Below, piece after piece: positions 26,201 to 39,131 of a stretch of 64,000 bases of DNA. The notes beneath the pieces were generated by a model that saw only the letters and a program-made list of their open reading frames with translations, had not been told where the DNA came from and did no database searches. This DNA is from Lytechinus pictus (lineage: Eukaryota; Echinodermata; Echinoidea; Temnopleuroida; Toxopneustidae): positions 34,623,901-34,687,900 of the forward strand of contig NC_087249.1 in NCBI RefSeq assembly GCF_037042905.1, written 5' to 3'. A program made the position numbers and the translations under genes. Position 1 is the stretch's first letter; every line of letters starts with the position of its first letter.

Positions 26201-29200
26201 TGTGTCAGTTACTCATGTTACATGATTTGGACATGCATAAAATGAAAAGGGGACAAAAGTGAAAAGTGTCCTCATGCAAGGCTTTTATGAAAGTTGATTA
26301 TATCCATTTCAAAGAAGTATATTAGGGAGACAAGTTTGTATATAATTAAAAAAATAAAGAACACATGGTTTTTACTAGGGGTGCAGATAAAGTGGTTACT
26401 CACGTTACGGTTCAGATGGGCTATATGTACAAAGACACATTGAGATCATGTCCACCAACCTATGGAATTGCCCACTGCATCTCTTCCTTGTGGTTTGAAG
26501 AGTTAGTTGTTGAACAAGAAATTGTAAATCATATGAAAGAGAGTTAAATCAAAATTAAAGTTTTCAGTGCTTGATCAATACAACATCTGTAGCTTAAACC
26601 AAAAAAGAATCCCTCAAATTTGTTTTTATCATTGAAAATGGTGTTCATTTTATATTTATACTATTCATTGTTTTCATAGATTGAAGACTTTTTTCTGATT
26701 GTTCTTGCTTCTTTCCTCTCAGGCCTACCAATGAACAATCATGGTAACTACATTGTACGTCTTGGTAACTTTGTACGTTGGCTTGGTGAACAAGCAGAGG
26801 AACTCGGTGTAGAGATTTATCCAGGGTATCCAGCAAGTGAGGTCAGTACAGTTACATCAGTTTCATTGGATTTAAGTAAGCCTAGATTCAAGTCAAATTT
26901 TGAAGGTCCTAGTGAGTGATCATTTTGAGAAAAAAAATCTTTAAGCTCAATCATCATAAAGGTTTTGACATATTTTTTAACTAAGTGATAAAAGCTAGCA
27001 GTAACCCTGAAAAACCGTGAAAACTTGTTCTATCATATTTTGGATAAAAGACCCACTGATGTCAGAAAACCTTGCTAGTTTTGATACTTAACTGATAAAT
27101 TTATCACTTTCTACAGTCATTCTTGGTACATGATATTGTATGTAATATGTTTGTCATTTTGTCCAATTTGGTCATTTATAAAAATCATAATGTGGATATT
27201 TCATCGTAATATTCATTTCTTTGTTTATCTTTTCCAGCTGTTATACCATGAGGATGGTAGTTTAAAGGGTATAGCAACTAGTGATGTAGGTGTGGCCAAA
27301 GATGGCTCTCCAAAGGTAAGTAAAAGATGCTCAAGGTCTTATCAAGCAAGCAAAGTGGCTGTGCTAAGTAATAGTAATCATGATAACAGTATAGCAAATC
27401 TTATTTGCAGCGTATATCATCCCCCCCCCCAAAAAAAAAAAAAGATGTAGGAAAACAAAGAGAATGAGAAAAGAGCAATAAACACTTCTTCGATATATCG
27501 TCATACAATTCGAATATTATGGAAGAAATGTGTCTATGAAAGATCCTTGATGTTTTATCTGTCAGTCTACTTTAAGGACGTTCCACAGTTATATTTGTGC
27601 GCATTATGATCTGCGCATAGTTTACACTCTGCGCGCTGACGTCACAATGGATGAACAGGTGATTAATTAGCTGCGGGTATGAGCTGATTTTTCTCATCTT
27701 CTGCACTTTAACTGCAGATCCGATACGTTATTTCATGAAGCTAAAAAATTGAATTATTCCATGGACCATTCAAAAAAATATTCTCTACAATTTCAAAATA
27801 CTTAACTCTGCAGTGCTGCCAAGAATCACGAATATTAGCCCGAGTTTGAATAAATGGTAGAGTGGTTTTGATTTTTTCTTCACATAGATACTAAGCATTC
27901 GGCCCATTTTTGGTGTTTTAAAAAGCACATTTGCTCTAATAAAAATGCCGATAGTTTAAAAACAAGCACATGAACCCCTATTTTTTTATGTTTGTACCTC
28001 TTAGGTATACCTTCCTCTACAACTCTGCAAATTTTGGTGAAAATGACATGGATTTTGAATAAAGTGCAGCATTTATTGTACGTTTGTAGTTTGTTACTGA
28101 AATTTTACATTTTTTAGATTGGGATTTTGTTATCTTTTACGCCATTTTTAAGAACTGACAGTGCTGTTAAACTTAAAATTGCAAACAAATAGCACTATTA
28201 ATAGATTCTCCATTCTAACGATACAATTATTAACTCTCTTGCGAAATTTGATGACTTTTTCATGTATTTTGAATGATCAATGGAGGTTTAAACTCATTGT
28301 AGTAATCTTGGGCGGTCTAAAAATGCCAAATTCTTTTGAATGCGCAATTCTTAAGAACATCAATTTGGGTGAACTTTGAAGCTCTATAGCAAAAAATCAA
28401 GCACATGGACCTATGTTAATTTTTGCATATTTCGAATATTAAGGTTCTAAAGTATCTATGTGCAAAGTTTGGTGAAAATGACATGGATTTCACTTTAACT
28501 GTGGAACGTCCTTAAATCACCTGATAATTAATTTCAGAACTCTAAACTGCCCATTGAAATGATCTTGAAAGGACTGTGAGGACGGCAGTAAGTCTATTTT
28601 CAAATGTGGCCAACACCACACTGTACTTTATGGTCCCATATTGGAGCAGGGCTGACACTGCCATTAGAGAACTGACCCCCTCCCTTGCTAAGGCTGATCG
28701 TGTGTTAAAGTGTTTAGTGTCAAATAAAAACAAAAGGCCAAAAGTAAGGCTGATGACTGTGAGCTCTGCACAGGTGAAGGATAGTAATTTTCTTGAATGC
28801 ATTGAAATCAACAATAAAAAAAAATTGTACAAAGTTATCTGATAACATCCTCTCCATCAGTAGAAATGTTCGAACTCAGACTAAAAACCTTTCCATTAAT
28901 TCCCATACTTCCATTAATTCCCATACTTCAAGCATTTTATAAGCTCTTAATTACAGCGCAGAAGAATATATGCACATAGATTCTGCACTATTCAAATCAG
29001 TATGTTATTGTTTATTGTTAATAATATTAGTGGGGCACATTCCAACAATTCACTACTACAATGCCAGTACCTGATTTTAGCATTTGATGATGCTCACTTT
29101 CCTATCAATTGTTTTCTCCAATCACAGCAAACTTTTGAGAGGGGGATGGAACTCCATGCGAAGGTTACAATATTTGGAGAAGGGTGCCATGGACATCTTG

Positions 29201-32200
29201 CCAAACAACTCTACACTCAGTTCAATCTGAGAGAAAACTGTCAGCCACAAACCTATGCAATAGGCCTCAAGGAGGTAGGTCATATGACTAGCTGTTAAGT
29301 CATGTGATAAGTCCTATTGGGAACACTTACCATTATACTAATGACATGTAGTGCCATGAAGGTTGGAAAGAATGTTGGTTTTAAAGGAAAGGGTGTAGAA
29401 GGGAACAATAAAAAAAAAGTTCTGATGGATAAAATATTATCTTATGTGTAAAAGGGAGTGGGTAGTGGAAATAGTAACCATAAATAACAGAGAAAGTAAC
29501 CATTGAATAGTATTATAGTGTATTATGATCTTCTGGAAAATGATATTAATGTTGTCAATATATAAAGGGGAGTCGATGATGGAGATGTAGGAATGGATCA
29601 GACGGGATTTAATGAATTGAATAAAAACAATTACATAAGTAATTACATAGATTTTTGTTATCTCAATTATCATTTCCACATCATTTAAAGCATCTACTTG
29701 TATTGTGATCTGTTTCCATTCTATCTTCCTCTGTTGTTTAGCTATGGGAAGTAGATCCTAGCAATCACCACCCTGGCAGAGTGGAACACAGTATTGGTTG
29801 GCCATTGGTAAGTATCCTTCAGGAGAGACAAGTATTTGAGATATTGTATATATACTCTGTCTAAAGGTGATTGATATATTCTTCATGTGATATAAACTGA
29901 ACAAATGAAATCAAAATCATTCTTTTAAGAACTCTTGTACAATGTAGACATTCAAATTTCATTGACTACTACCTTTACAGATAAAGTCAGATGGATGATA
30001 GGACTGCATGATGTTCAATACTCCTCGTCTCATCCCAACACTGATATGCCTCAAAAGTCACAATCAGAGAGCGGTGTATGCAAATAGATGTCGAGAGCTT
30101 TGTTCTATCACACCCTTTCTGTGTGTGACTACATTTTAAACCGATATAAGTCTCTATTCATTTATTCAATGTGGAAAAGTTTCCCTTCTCTGTGTATGTA
30201 TCATACATTTTAAACTGATGTATGTTTTGATTCATCCAGTGAAACATAAATAGTAAAATATTCTTTTAGAATTTATTGTAAGTCCAGTTGAGCAGCTTCA
30301 AATTTGCATATAACTCTTAATTCCCCTTTCTCATTTCTAGAGCAAAAACACATACGGTGGCTCCTTCATCTACCATCTAGACGAAGGAACACCCCTTGTA
30401 GCAGCAGGGTTTGTAATTGGTCTGGACTACTCCAATCCTTATCTCAGTCCATTCAGGGAGTTCCAGAGGTTTAAGCATCATCCATCAGTCAAAGATACCT
30501 TCCAGGGTGGAAAGAGGATAGCATATGGTGCTAGGGCTCTCAATGAAGGAGGCTTCCAGGTAGGTTTACTATTAGGCTCCTTGAACATTTGTGTCCTACA
30601 TGTTTTGTAAAAAAAAGCAGAAGGTTGGCTGTGATACGTTACGGCATATTAGTTCATCACTTGCCCTCTTCCGTAGACATTTTCGCAAGCATTGAAAATT
30701 GGTTCAACCCAGAATTTAAGAAAAATTAAAGAACTTCTTTGCTATGCATTTTGGGATTTTTTTACTCATCGGTCCATGTTTCTAATGATGTTTAAATAAC
30801 ATTTTTGTTTACAATTGTCACATTAGAGTGGGTATTAGTACCTAATACTTTGCATTGTAGTTGCTTTATTATTGGAAACTCTAGATGTATGTATGTACGT
30901 CTAACACCTTTATGTTGAACCTTAATTTATACTGAAATGGTTTTTCTATGTTTTGTTGTTCTTATGAATAGTTCATGAAGTGAAGTAGGAAAGGAGAATG
31001 ATGGGATTGGGGATATCAATTGACCATTTCATAGAATTACCCTTGATCATTATTTAATAATTCATTTTCCTTTCATTGTTTCACTTTTTCATCAGTCAAT
31101 ACCCAAGTTGTCATTTCCTGGTGGTGTTCTAATTGGATGTAGTCCTGGTTTCATGAATGTACCAAAGATCAAGGGTACCCACAATGCAATGAAGAGTGGT
31201 ATGATCGCTGCCGAGACTATCTTTGATCGTCTTACACAGGAAGATGCTTCATCTGAAACAGCAGGTGTGTATACTTAAATCATCACATTTCCATTGTGTA
31301 AATTTTTGTAAACATGTACAAAATTTTCCTACCTTGCAGTGATGATCCGACTCTTTTCATGAATAGCATTTTGTTTACATCCATTGAGCACGAATGTAAT
31401 ACTAGATACTGGTATCACCAACTGTGAAGCCAGTTTTATGTATATATTTCAAACTTTGCTTTTGAGAACATCAGCTTACTTATTTGCAAAAACTAATTTG
31501 CATGAAGTCTTTATTATTTAATCCTATTTATAACAGTATAAGTGTTTTACTAAACTGTTCAAAATCTTAAAGTGATAATTTTTTATAAAAAATATTTGTA
31601 TTTGATTAAAAAGTTATGTATGTTTATTGTACCACTCTTCACTTAACTTTTTTTTTTTGGGGGGGGTGTTGCACTTTAAAGTTTGAAATGTATGAAATGC
31701 TTGGTAATATTGCATGAATGTGAAAAACAAACAATGTTTAATGTATAATGGTAGGGGCCTTTTCTACTAACAGTTGAGATTGATTAAAATCTATGTCAAC
31801 TGTGGAAAGCCAGCAGTTATTTAGAATATGTGCACATTGTCCTGTTTGAAAGGAAAAGAGCAAGCTTGTTTATCAAATCATCAACAAATTCATCAGAATG
31901 TAATTTCTCACGAGTGCAGTCTGTTTTGGCAGATTACAAACTATGACAGCAGACCTTTTATCCTTCATTTGTTTAAATCATGGACAAAGTTAGATGTTGC
32001 AGGCTTCCTCTCCTTGAGACAATAAAAATCAATTATGAATGCTCCATTCAAGATGTGCAATGAATTCAATTCCTTCATTTTTTTGCAGGCATCAATGTGA
32101 CAGAATATGAAGACAGGCTGAAGAGTAGTTGGGTTTGGAAGGAGTTGGTATCTGTCAGGAATGTACGTCCAGCTTTCAACAGTCCTCTAGGTCTCTATGG

Positions 32201-34087
32201 AGGAGTCATGTATACAGGAATCTTCTACTACCTTCTTAGGGGAAAGGAACCATGGACACTCAAACACCATGGTAGGTTCAGAGCCTTTCGACTCCATGGA
32301 AGGCAGGAACCTAGGGGCAGCCTTTTTAAACTTGATATTTTACAATAAATTTCTGAATAAAAATATTTCAAATGGAACATCAGAATGGTTCTTGTTCATG
32401 TAATATAATAAAATATGACATATCTTTGACTCTTTTTGGTATGGGATGTTCCATTTTAGTCTAAGAATTGCATTTATACTCCTTACATTGGTCAGATCTC
32501 ATTCATGAGGCATGCTCTACCATGTATTAATTACTGTGATTACACTTTAAATATCATAAGTGTGTTGGCACTTGGGCATGACTTTAGTTCATATTTAACT
32601 CTTTGTTGTTAAACACCCCCACCCCTACTGTTATTTAAGATAAAGAAATAAAATATAAGTCAGTTAGCAATACAATAATGCTACCATCAGTTTTATATTT
32701 TAGTTCTTAGTTTACCATAGACCTCATGAATTTCAATTGGGATCGATTTCTTTTATGTCACACAGCCTTGAATTGAGAAGTTATTATTATCAATGAATTT
32801 ATTTTATTCCCTCTGCTTCCATTGACTCACAGGCAAGGATGCCGATTCCCTGAAGCCTGCTGCTGAGTGCACCCCAATAGAATACCCCAAGCCAGATAAT
32901 GAGATCAGTTTTGATCTTTTGAGTTCTGTCGCCCTCAGCGGTACGAACCATGAAGGAGATCAACCAGCCCATCTTACACTCAAGGATGATAGCATCCCAG
33001 TCAATAGGAATCTAGCCATCTATGATGGGCCTGAACAGAGGTTCTGTCCTGCAGGTCAGTTAGTTTTTAAGAAGATTCCTTTTCATTATGGGGACTAATT
33101 TAATTCAGTTTTTTGTTGTTGCAAACTTAACAAAATCATTCATTATTCAAATGGTTTGAGAGCTCACTTTCAAGTTTCCATATATGGCAACACTGAGAGG
33201 CATAGTGCACTGTCACTTAAAGGAAACAAAAACCCAAAAGAGAAGCATCTTATTGGAAAGGGTAAATCAAGAGGAACAATTTAAAACAAGTTGCATCAAA
33301 ATTGGTTGTGAAATAGGCAAGTTATGGACGTTTTGAAATTCTTGTACTTTCTATGGGTATCCTCAAATTGGCAAACATACTTCAAAATGGCTGATTTTGT
33401 GGACAACCCTCCATTTGTTTTGTTCACAAATTTTCAGATTTTCCCCTTTATTTTACATATTTCACATCTCCTGACCTTGACATATGTGGTGTGAATATAT
33501 TATATATTTTCCCATGACAGACATTATGCTCAGAATGAGGCAAAATGCAATTTTAAAGATAATAGGGAAAATCTGAAAAAAAATTGTGTATAAAACAAAT
33601 GGAGAGTTGTCCACAAAAATCAGCCATTTTGAAGCATGTTTGCCAATTTGAGGATCCCCATAGAAAGTACAACAAGACTTTTAAACATCCATAACTTGCT
33701 TATTTCACAACCAATTTTGATGAAACTTGTTTTAAATTGTTCCTCTTATTTTACTCTTTCCAATAAGATTGCTTCTCATCTTGCGTTTTGGTTTCCTTTT
33801 GTCAATACAGATGCAGTGACCAAGTTTATCTGCTGAGCTCAGTTCTCCTGGTTTATGCTTTCTTGTCAATATATATTTCTATCTTATCTTTTAATTGACA
33901 AATTATCACTCTTTTCATTTCAGGTGTATATGAGTATGTCCCGACAGAGGATGGTGATGCGATGAGACTACAGATCAACGCTCAGAACTGTGTCCATTGT
34001 AAGACGTGTGACATCAAGGATCCTAGTCAGAACATTAACTGGGTAGTTCCAGAAGCTGGAGGTGGACCGGCATACAGTGGCATGTGA
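17253..34087 (+). CDS. ETFDH: Electron transfer flavoprotein-ubiquinone oxidoreductase
   Basis: This inner mitochondrial membrane enzyme passes electrons from ETF to ubiquinone. Thirteen exons: 17253-17286, 23142-23255, 23921-24073, 25590-25748, 26723-26841, 27238-27315, 29128-29274, 29742-29807, 30341-30559, 31096-31264, 32089-32271, 32833-33054, 33924-34087. They sum to 1827 nt, or 608 aa plus TGA, against about 617 aa in human. Exons 1-2 give an Arg/Ser-rich leader ([11 protein letters not shown]) suited to mitochondrial import. The FAD-binding GGGPAG is at residues 66-71, preceded by EADVVIV. Conserved blocks include [50 protein letters not shown] and [14 protein letters not shown]. The 4Fe-4S ligands are Cys 552, 577, 580 and 583 ([14 protein letters not shown]). 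All exon joins keep frame, with no stop or missing residue seen. Exon 1 is assigned from the signal-like leader, a matching splice phase and a GTAAGT donor; it is the least certain exon. Confidence 0.95.
17741..18827 (-). mobile_element. Truncated copy of the GTCGTACGGGAC element
   Basis: It begins GGGCGATTCCACACTAG and is the reverse complement of the right-hand part of the element at 35185-37117, through blocks such as TTTCTTTGACCCATGGGTGA. Similarity stops near AGACAAACCAT (18827), so the other end is missing. It has four matches to the TGTCGTACGGGACA motif between 18138 and 18353. It lies in ETFDH intron 1. Confidence 0.8.
18960..19155. repeat. Foldback repeat with 45-bp core arms
   Basis: The core at 19019-19117 has arms such as CGCAATGCATCATGGGATCGA and TCGATCCCGTGATGCATTGCG, separated by about 8 bases, with few mismatches. 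Weaker complementarity continues outward (AGCGCCAGCCAA versus TTGGCTAGCGC). The family was not recognised. It lies in ETFDH intron 1. Confidence 0.65.
21155..21325 (+). mobile_element. Fragment of TTAA-AGGTCAAGTCCACC MITE
   Basis: It matches the right-hand arm of the full copy at 57089-57694: CATAACTTTCTTA, TTTTACATCCGATTTTGATG, and the tip GGTGGACTTGACCTTTAA. The left arm is absent. Confidence 0.7.
21618..22473. mobile_element. Inverted-repeat element with TGACGTCAGCGACGAACAAC arms
   Basis: A perfect 21-bp inverted repeat lies at 21655-21675 and 22406-22426. Weaker outer arms, GGAGATCGCCATT (21620) and AATGGCGACCTCC (22459), suggest the element extends to about 21618-22473. Each arm includes the CRE-like TGACGTCA. 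A 20-codon ORF (22127-22189) begins [14 protein letters not shown]; its origin is unknown. The element lies in ETFDH intron 1. Confidence 0.6.
27572..28515. mobile_element. TTAA-flanked element with perfect terminal repeats
   Basis: TTAA is followed by GGACGTTCCACAGTTA and mirrored by TAACTGTGGAACGTCC then TTAA, a perfect inverted repeat. The block TTTGGTGAAAATGACATGGA occurs twice (about 28035 and 28469). It is 944 bp with no transposase, in the ETFDH intron 27316-29127. Confidence 0.8.
33217..33800. mobile_element. Long-armed foldback MITE in ETFDH intron 12
   Basis: The left tip is TTAAAGGAAACAAAAACCCA; the right tip is TTTTGGTTTCCTTTT. Long arms pair throughout: CAACCCTCCATTTGTTTTGT with its counterpart near 33595, and TTGGCAAACATACTTCAAAA with TTTTGAAGCATGTTTGCCAA. 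It is about 584 bp, with no coding capacity. Confidence 0.75.
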
Positions 34088-35184
34088 TTCCAATGCATGT
34101 ACATCTAGCATCACGGGAGCATTTCATGAAACACATAGTCAGTGATTTCACTGATAATTGTTAAAAGCTACTGAAATCCTTGCTTCTGATTGGCTCAGAT
34201 CAAATGAGTCAATGAAAACCATTGACTATTCGTTAATTCAACAATGTCTGGGGACTTTAAGTGAGAATTCGAAAGAAATTGCAGTGGAAAAGGCCTCTTC
34301 ATATCGTGTTTTGTTCAACCCAGGAAAAACAGGAAACAGGTTTACAAAAGCTCTGGGATTTTGAAGAAGTCTGAAGTGCACAGGTCAATTGATTGTGACA
34401 TTCACTTGTCATTGTTTTGTATTCAATCAGATGGAATACAAGATGCAATTAATTCTGGCTAGGGCAAGTGTTATAGCTTGCCCTACTTTTATGCATTTCA
34501 CATATTGATCATTGAAATCTCATTAATATGAAGGTTGGCAGTTTACTGAATAATCAGTTGATTTGTACATCAAAGAACTATCGGGTAATATCATGTTCTT
34601 TTTCTCTCATTATTCATTTGACAATGAGTAGCGTCCATCTGAAAATTTGTTGAAAAGTCCAGAGTCCAATCTTACTGCATTTCATTTCAATAAGTAGTCA
34701 CAGTTTTTTTCAAAGGTGTATGATTGGTTCTATCCTTGGGGGAAAATCTTCAATCCAACCATCTCTTATAGTCATCTAAATCTTTATTTTACTAGTTTTA
34801 TATGGAAGTACCAATTTAAATGCAAATCATTTGGAATGGAATAACTTAAGAAGGCACTAGACTGTTTGATTTTGTAATTCAGTTATACACTTTTCAAAAG
34901 TTGGAGGATATAGGTCCATGAACTAGTTGACAAAAAATTGCTTGTTCCAGAGTATGTTCAGCAATAACCCTTCTCTTTTCAATTATAAATTTATGACAAG
35001 TTGACAATTCTAATGGGATGATTTCTGTAGCTGACATCAGTATATTTGTTATTAATAGGATTTATAGAATAGAAGGGCCAAGTGGTTTTGTACTAGGGGC
35101 ATCAATTGAGATCTATCTGACATGAGTATTTACAGATCTGTCTCACAAATTTTGTTTCATGAAGTTGTTCGGAAATTACGAATA

Positions 35185-37117
35185 GGGTGATTCCATACGT
35201 GTCGTACGGGACATTTAGAGAACATTTGACAGTTTTTTGACACGAAAAACAAAAAATATTCCAGTAACTAAAGGTGATCATCAAGTACTACCAGAGTGTT
35301 AGGAAAACCAAGACTTAACATGACTTGAATTCACATCCTGTATAATACAGATTTAAAATAAAAATGTGTCGTACGGACGCAGAAAAAGTGGCTTTTTTCG
35401 AAACCTCAAGTTTGAACTCTAAAGTCTGTGAGTTGGACAGATAATTTTCATAGAAAATGAACTCAAATTGATATTTAATTACCCAAGAACAAACACATCT
35501 ATGAAAGAAATCAAAATAAACATTCATGAATGAATAAAGCAAATTACAATTTTCAAGAACATTGTGGCGTACGGGACACTCAAAATGTGTCGTACGGGAC
35601 ACTTGTGTGTTGAACAGGCACTTGCGTGTTGTACTGGACAGCCTGTATAAAACAATGAACTTTTTATCGATCAGAAGGGGAGCATTGCCCCTAAATTCTT
35701 CCTTTTTAATGAAAAGCCTTTTAATAAGTAGTCATTCAGGACAATATAATTAAGTAACCTCAATATATACAATCGGGAGCAATATATTATCTTTTTTTTC
35801 ACGATGGGAAATGTACAATGGTTCACAGCATTTTTACGAGCTGAAAAACTTGAGGCTTGGTGAGAAGTTATGTATTAGTGAATTAATTGATGATTTCCAA
35901 TACACTATTTAAACAATGAATGAATGAAACTGTTTGTGTAAATTATGGGGCTAAAATGTTATGATTTTTCATATAGAATGTATATATACATGATATATGT
36001 CACAACTGTCACTTGAAATTCCACAAAATGTTTTTTTTTTTCTAAAATAATGCGATTCTACTTTTTCAAACCTTTCTGCATTTCATGAAACTATATGGTT
36101 TGTCTTTTTTTCCAGACTTTTTATTCAACTTGAAAAAAGTAAGGAGTTTCAATACTGTATATAAAAAAATTATTGATCATCATGGGAAGTCCAAATAGAT
36201 GATTGATAGGTAAATATTTTTTTTTACATCTTATAATAATTTCACATTAGCATGCAAGAGGAGGTCATCTTCAAGGCTAGGGTGAATCAATTGTAAAGGT
36301 TTTCTGTTCATGCTCAATGACAAAGAAATTAACCTGCTCTGACCAGTGAAAATCACCAGTTTAGCTGAAGGGATTCACAAAAGAATACGCCTACATGAAG
36401 TCAATTAAAATGGTTAGAATCACCTATTTCATGTTCTATGGAGATAAAAAGGATACTTTTCAGTTTACTTTATGTCAAATCAATTACTTAAATTAAAATA
36501 GGCCTAATATTTATTGTTTCTGAATCCAAATACTGCAATTAAATGCAGTATATATTGTGTGTCGTACGGGACAACTTTTAATAGGACAATTATTGAAAAA
36601 TGAAGGGCAGTAATTAGATCCTTATGGGATAAATCAATCACCCATGGGTCAAAGAAAGAGAAACTGATATTGTGAAATTGCATCATCAAAAAAAAAAATT
36701 GTAAGAAAAACTTTTGCATTTTCATGTGTCGTACGGGACATTGTCAAAAATAGGTTCGGAAAAATCAGGGCTGCCCCTATTATGAATCATGAAAATTGGT
36801 GTAGATATTATTTGGAACCATCAATAATACATTATTCCATTGACCCGCATTATTTTCAATCTTCTCGTGCTTTGCCAGTATTGAGTAATCGTTTCAGGGG
36901 GCAGTGTTTGTACTAGACTATTTATTTAGCAAAATTATTGAAAATTGAAAATTCCATTGTTTCCCCCCCAAAAAAAACTATATCTGACTTCACTTTTGGT
37001 TAAAACTCATAATTTTCCTAAAATTCAGGTATCATAGTAAAATATTACACTACTTATGAATTATTGAAAGCATGTTGAAATTTATGATATTTTTGAAGTT
37101 CTAGTGTGGAATCACCC
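35185..37117 (+). mobile_element. 1.93-kb element with repeated TGTCGTACGGGACA motif
   Basis: Tips are GGGTGATTCCATAC and GTGTGGAATCACCC, inverted. A 4-bp direct repeat AATA flanks them (35181-35184, 37118-37121). Six full or near copies of TGTCGTACGGGACA lie at 35200, 35367, 35565, 35588, 36560 and 36727. No long ORF is present. A truncated inverted copy is at 17741-18827. The 4-bp duplication would fit several DNA-transposon superfamilies, and none is chosen. Confidence 0.8.
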
Positions 37118-37199
37118 AATAGCTTTATGCAGGACTCTTGACCCTTTCTACTGCTGTATGAGATATCCATATGTAGCAGGCTTAGCACCTCTAAGAACA

Positions 37200-37272
37200 T
37201 GTTCCAGCTGTACGTTAAGTCATGCATGAATTTGTGTGTTACTTACAAACAGCTTTATGAAACACCCACTTG
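37200..37272. mobile_element. Degenerate copy of the GTTTCACAAAGCTGTTCGTAA MITE
   Basis: ACTTACAAACAGCTTTATGAAACACCC (37241-37267, described by its ends) matches the right terminus of the MITE at 41613-41793. The left half is poorly preserved. Confidence 0.45.
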
Positions 37273-38552
37273 TTATATGAGAATATAAGTAGTTTACACT
37301 GCATAGCAAGTTTCTTTCTCAAATGATAAAATTTATTCTTTTGACATACATGTACATGTAACACTCGTACTTGAAATCCTTAGACCTTTAGTAATGTATT
37401 TCATATTAAGTGCATGAAATTTGAATACCGGTAAGTAATCCTAAACTTGTGTATTGTGACAGGAATTAGGGAGGACTTGTGTATCATCATGAAGAACATG
37501 GGCACCGTTGTAATGTATTCTTGCAAAACGCACAATTTGTTTAATGTATTTTGAAGCCGTTATGGAGTTAATGTCTTTATGACTTTTAATGTAATAGTGA
37601 TTGCATGAATGTTATTCATGGACCATTGTATATAAATTCAAAGAAGTTATATGTTTTGTGCACTTATGATTCAATGAGAAATCAAATATATAATGTATAG
37701 CTGTATCATACTAAAATGATTGTTTGAAGGCAATAAAGCTGTTTCACCTGATTAAATCCCTTTGTTTTGCTGTTCATTTGTTTGATTAATGAGATGCAGA
37801 AGCCTCAATTTACTTAGGCAGTTGCAAAATGAGCCCAAATTTATGCCAATTTGATTGAGTGCATTTGATTTATGGCATGTACTGAGAAAGTAATGAAAGA
37901 ATGCTCCCGACACATTTAACCTGACATTGAATTAAAAATTGTATATTTGTTACTATTCTGAGTAAACAGATGTCATGTAAGACATGATCTTGACATAATA
38001 GCAAGGAGCATGGATATTGTGGACATTCCTTGTCTGAATCAACTCGTAGACCTTTCTCAGAGTACATGCTAAATCAAGTGCACGTAATACGTAAGCCACA
38101 GTTACTACCTTACACCACACTTCTATGTAATGCCAGTTGCCAATTTTGTTATGAATCAATAAAAAATGTAAGACGAATCTCATTGAATTCTTAGGCATGC
38201 AATTTGAATCAAGATGAACCTCTCGCCAGAGAAGTGTGGAACAAAATTGAATTCTAAAATTAAACCTGGCTTTAATGAAGAGACCACTTTTCATGTTAAG
38301 ATAATAGCTTTCCTGACTGCATAATGACATGCCATTCACTGCTCAGAACTCCACTCAGGAAACATTCATGCTCAACTGAATATCTAGAGGAGTAACATAT
38401 TTCCTTTTTCTTCCCCCAAGTCCTGAATGGATAGGTCAGTCGTATTTGCACATATTCAGAGTCTTATTGGTGCTGTTTTACTGCAGCATATTCAGTGGAA
38501 CAGTGGTGTCCATTAAAAAAACAACTATATTCATGTAATTATATTCCAGTTC

Positions 38553-39131
38553 CCAGGACGGGCAAGTCCATCCCAACAAAAAGTTGACGTGAAGAAAAGG
38601 GAAAAAATCCAACAAAGCATTTATTGAAAATTTGATCAAAATCTGATGTAAAATAAACAATGACATTTTTAAATTTCGCTGAATTTCACAAAATAGTTCT
38701 ATGCACAACCTGGTCAGGATGCAAATGAAGGGACTGATGTCAATGTCACCCACTCACCATTTCTTTTGTATTACCAGTATATATATCAAATATTCAAATT
38801 TGTTCCTCTTTCTCATGTGAATCAAATTTCCCTTTCCACATGAAATTCCCAGTTATAACATTTTATGGTTCAGTAAAAGTTGGTCTTTATTGTTAAATAT
38901 GTTAAAATTAAAATATTGTAATAATTCAAACAAAAATAAAAATAAATATTGACTGAGGGACATCATTGAATCTCTTATTTACATGTAACTGAACTGTTTT
39001 GTGGAAAGTAGCCAAACTTTAAAAATGTCAAATCTCTCAATATTTTACATCTGATTTTAATTTTTAAGCGGTATGCTTGTTTTTTCTCTATTGATTCCAA
39101 TCAACATTTTTTGGGTTGACTTGACCTTTAA
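38553..39131. mobile_element. Full-length diverged copy of AGGTCAAGTCCACC MITE
   Basis: The left arm contains GGGCAAGTCCATCCCAACAA and the right arm ends GGGTTGACTTGACCTTTAA. The internal order (TGATGTAAAATAA, TTTCACAAAATAGTT, GGATGCAAATGA, then the inverted counterpart) is the same as at 57089-57694. It lies between ETFDH and RPL21. Confidence 0.75.

Larger units (their letters stand above)
34088..37750 (+). promoter_or_regulatory. Probable long ETFDH 3' UTR, poly(A) signal at 37732
   Basis: No AATAAA is seen between the ETFDH stop (34087) and the transposon at 35185. AATAAA at 37732-37737 is followed within 30 bases by TTTGTTTTGCTGTTCATTTG, a good GU-rich downstream element. If this is the end, the 3' UTR is about 3.65 kb and contains the whole 35185-37117 element. 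A weaker AATAAA inside that element (35533) could give a shorter form. Confidence 0.5.

Noticed and set aside
28542..28842. Overlapping ORFs on both strands in ETFDH intron 6
   Set aside because: Sense and antisense frames of similar length without motifs; the flanking exons join correctly without it.
37953..38339. 128-aa minus-strand ORF
   Set aside because: No recognisable motif, no promoter or splice support, AT-rich spacer.
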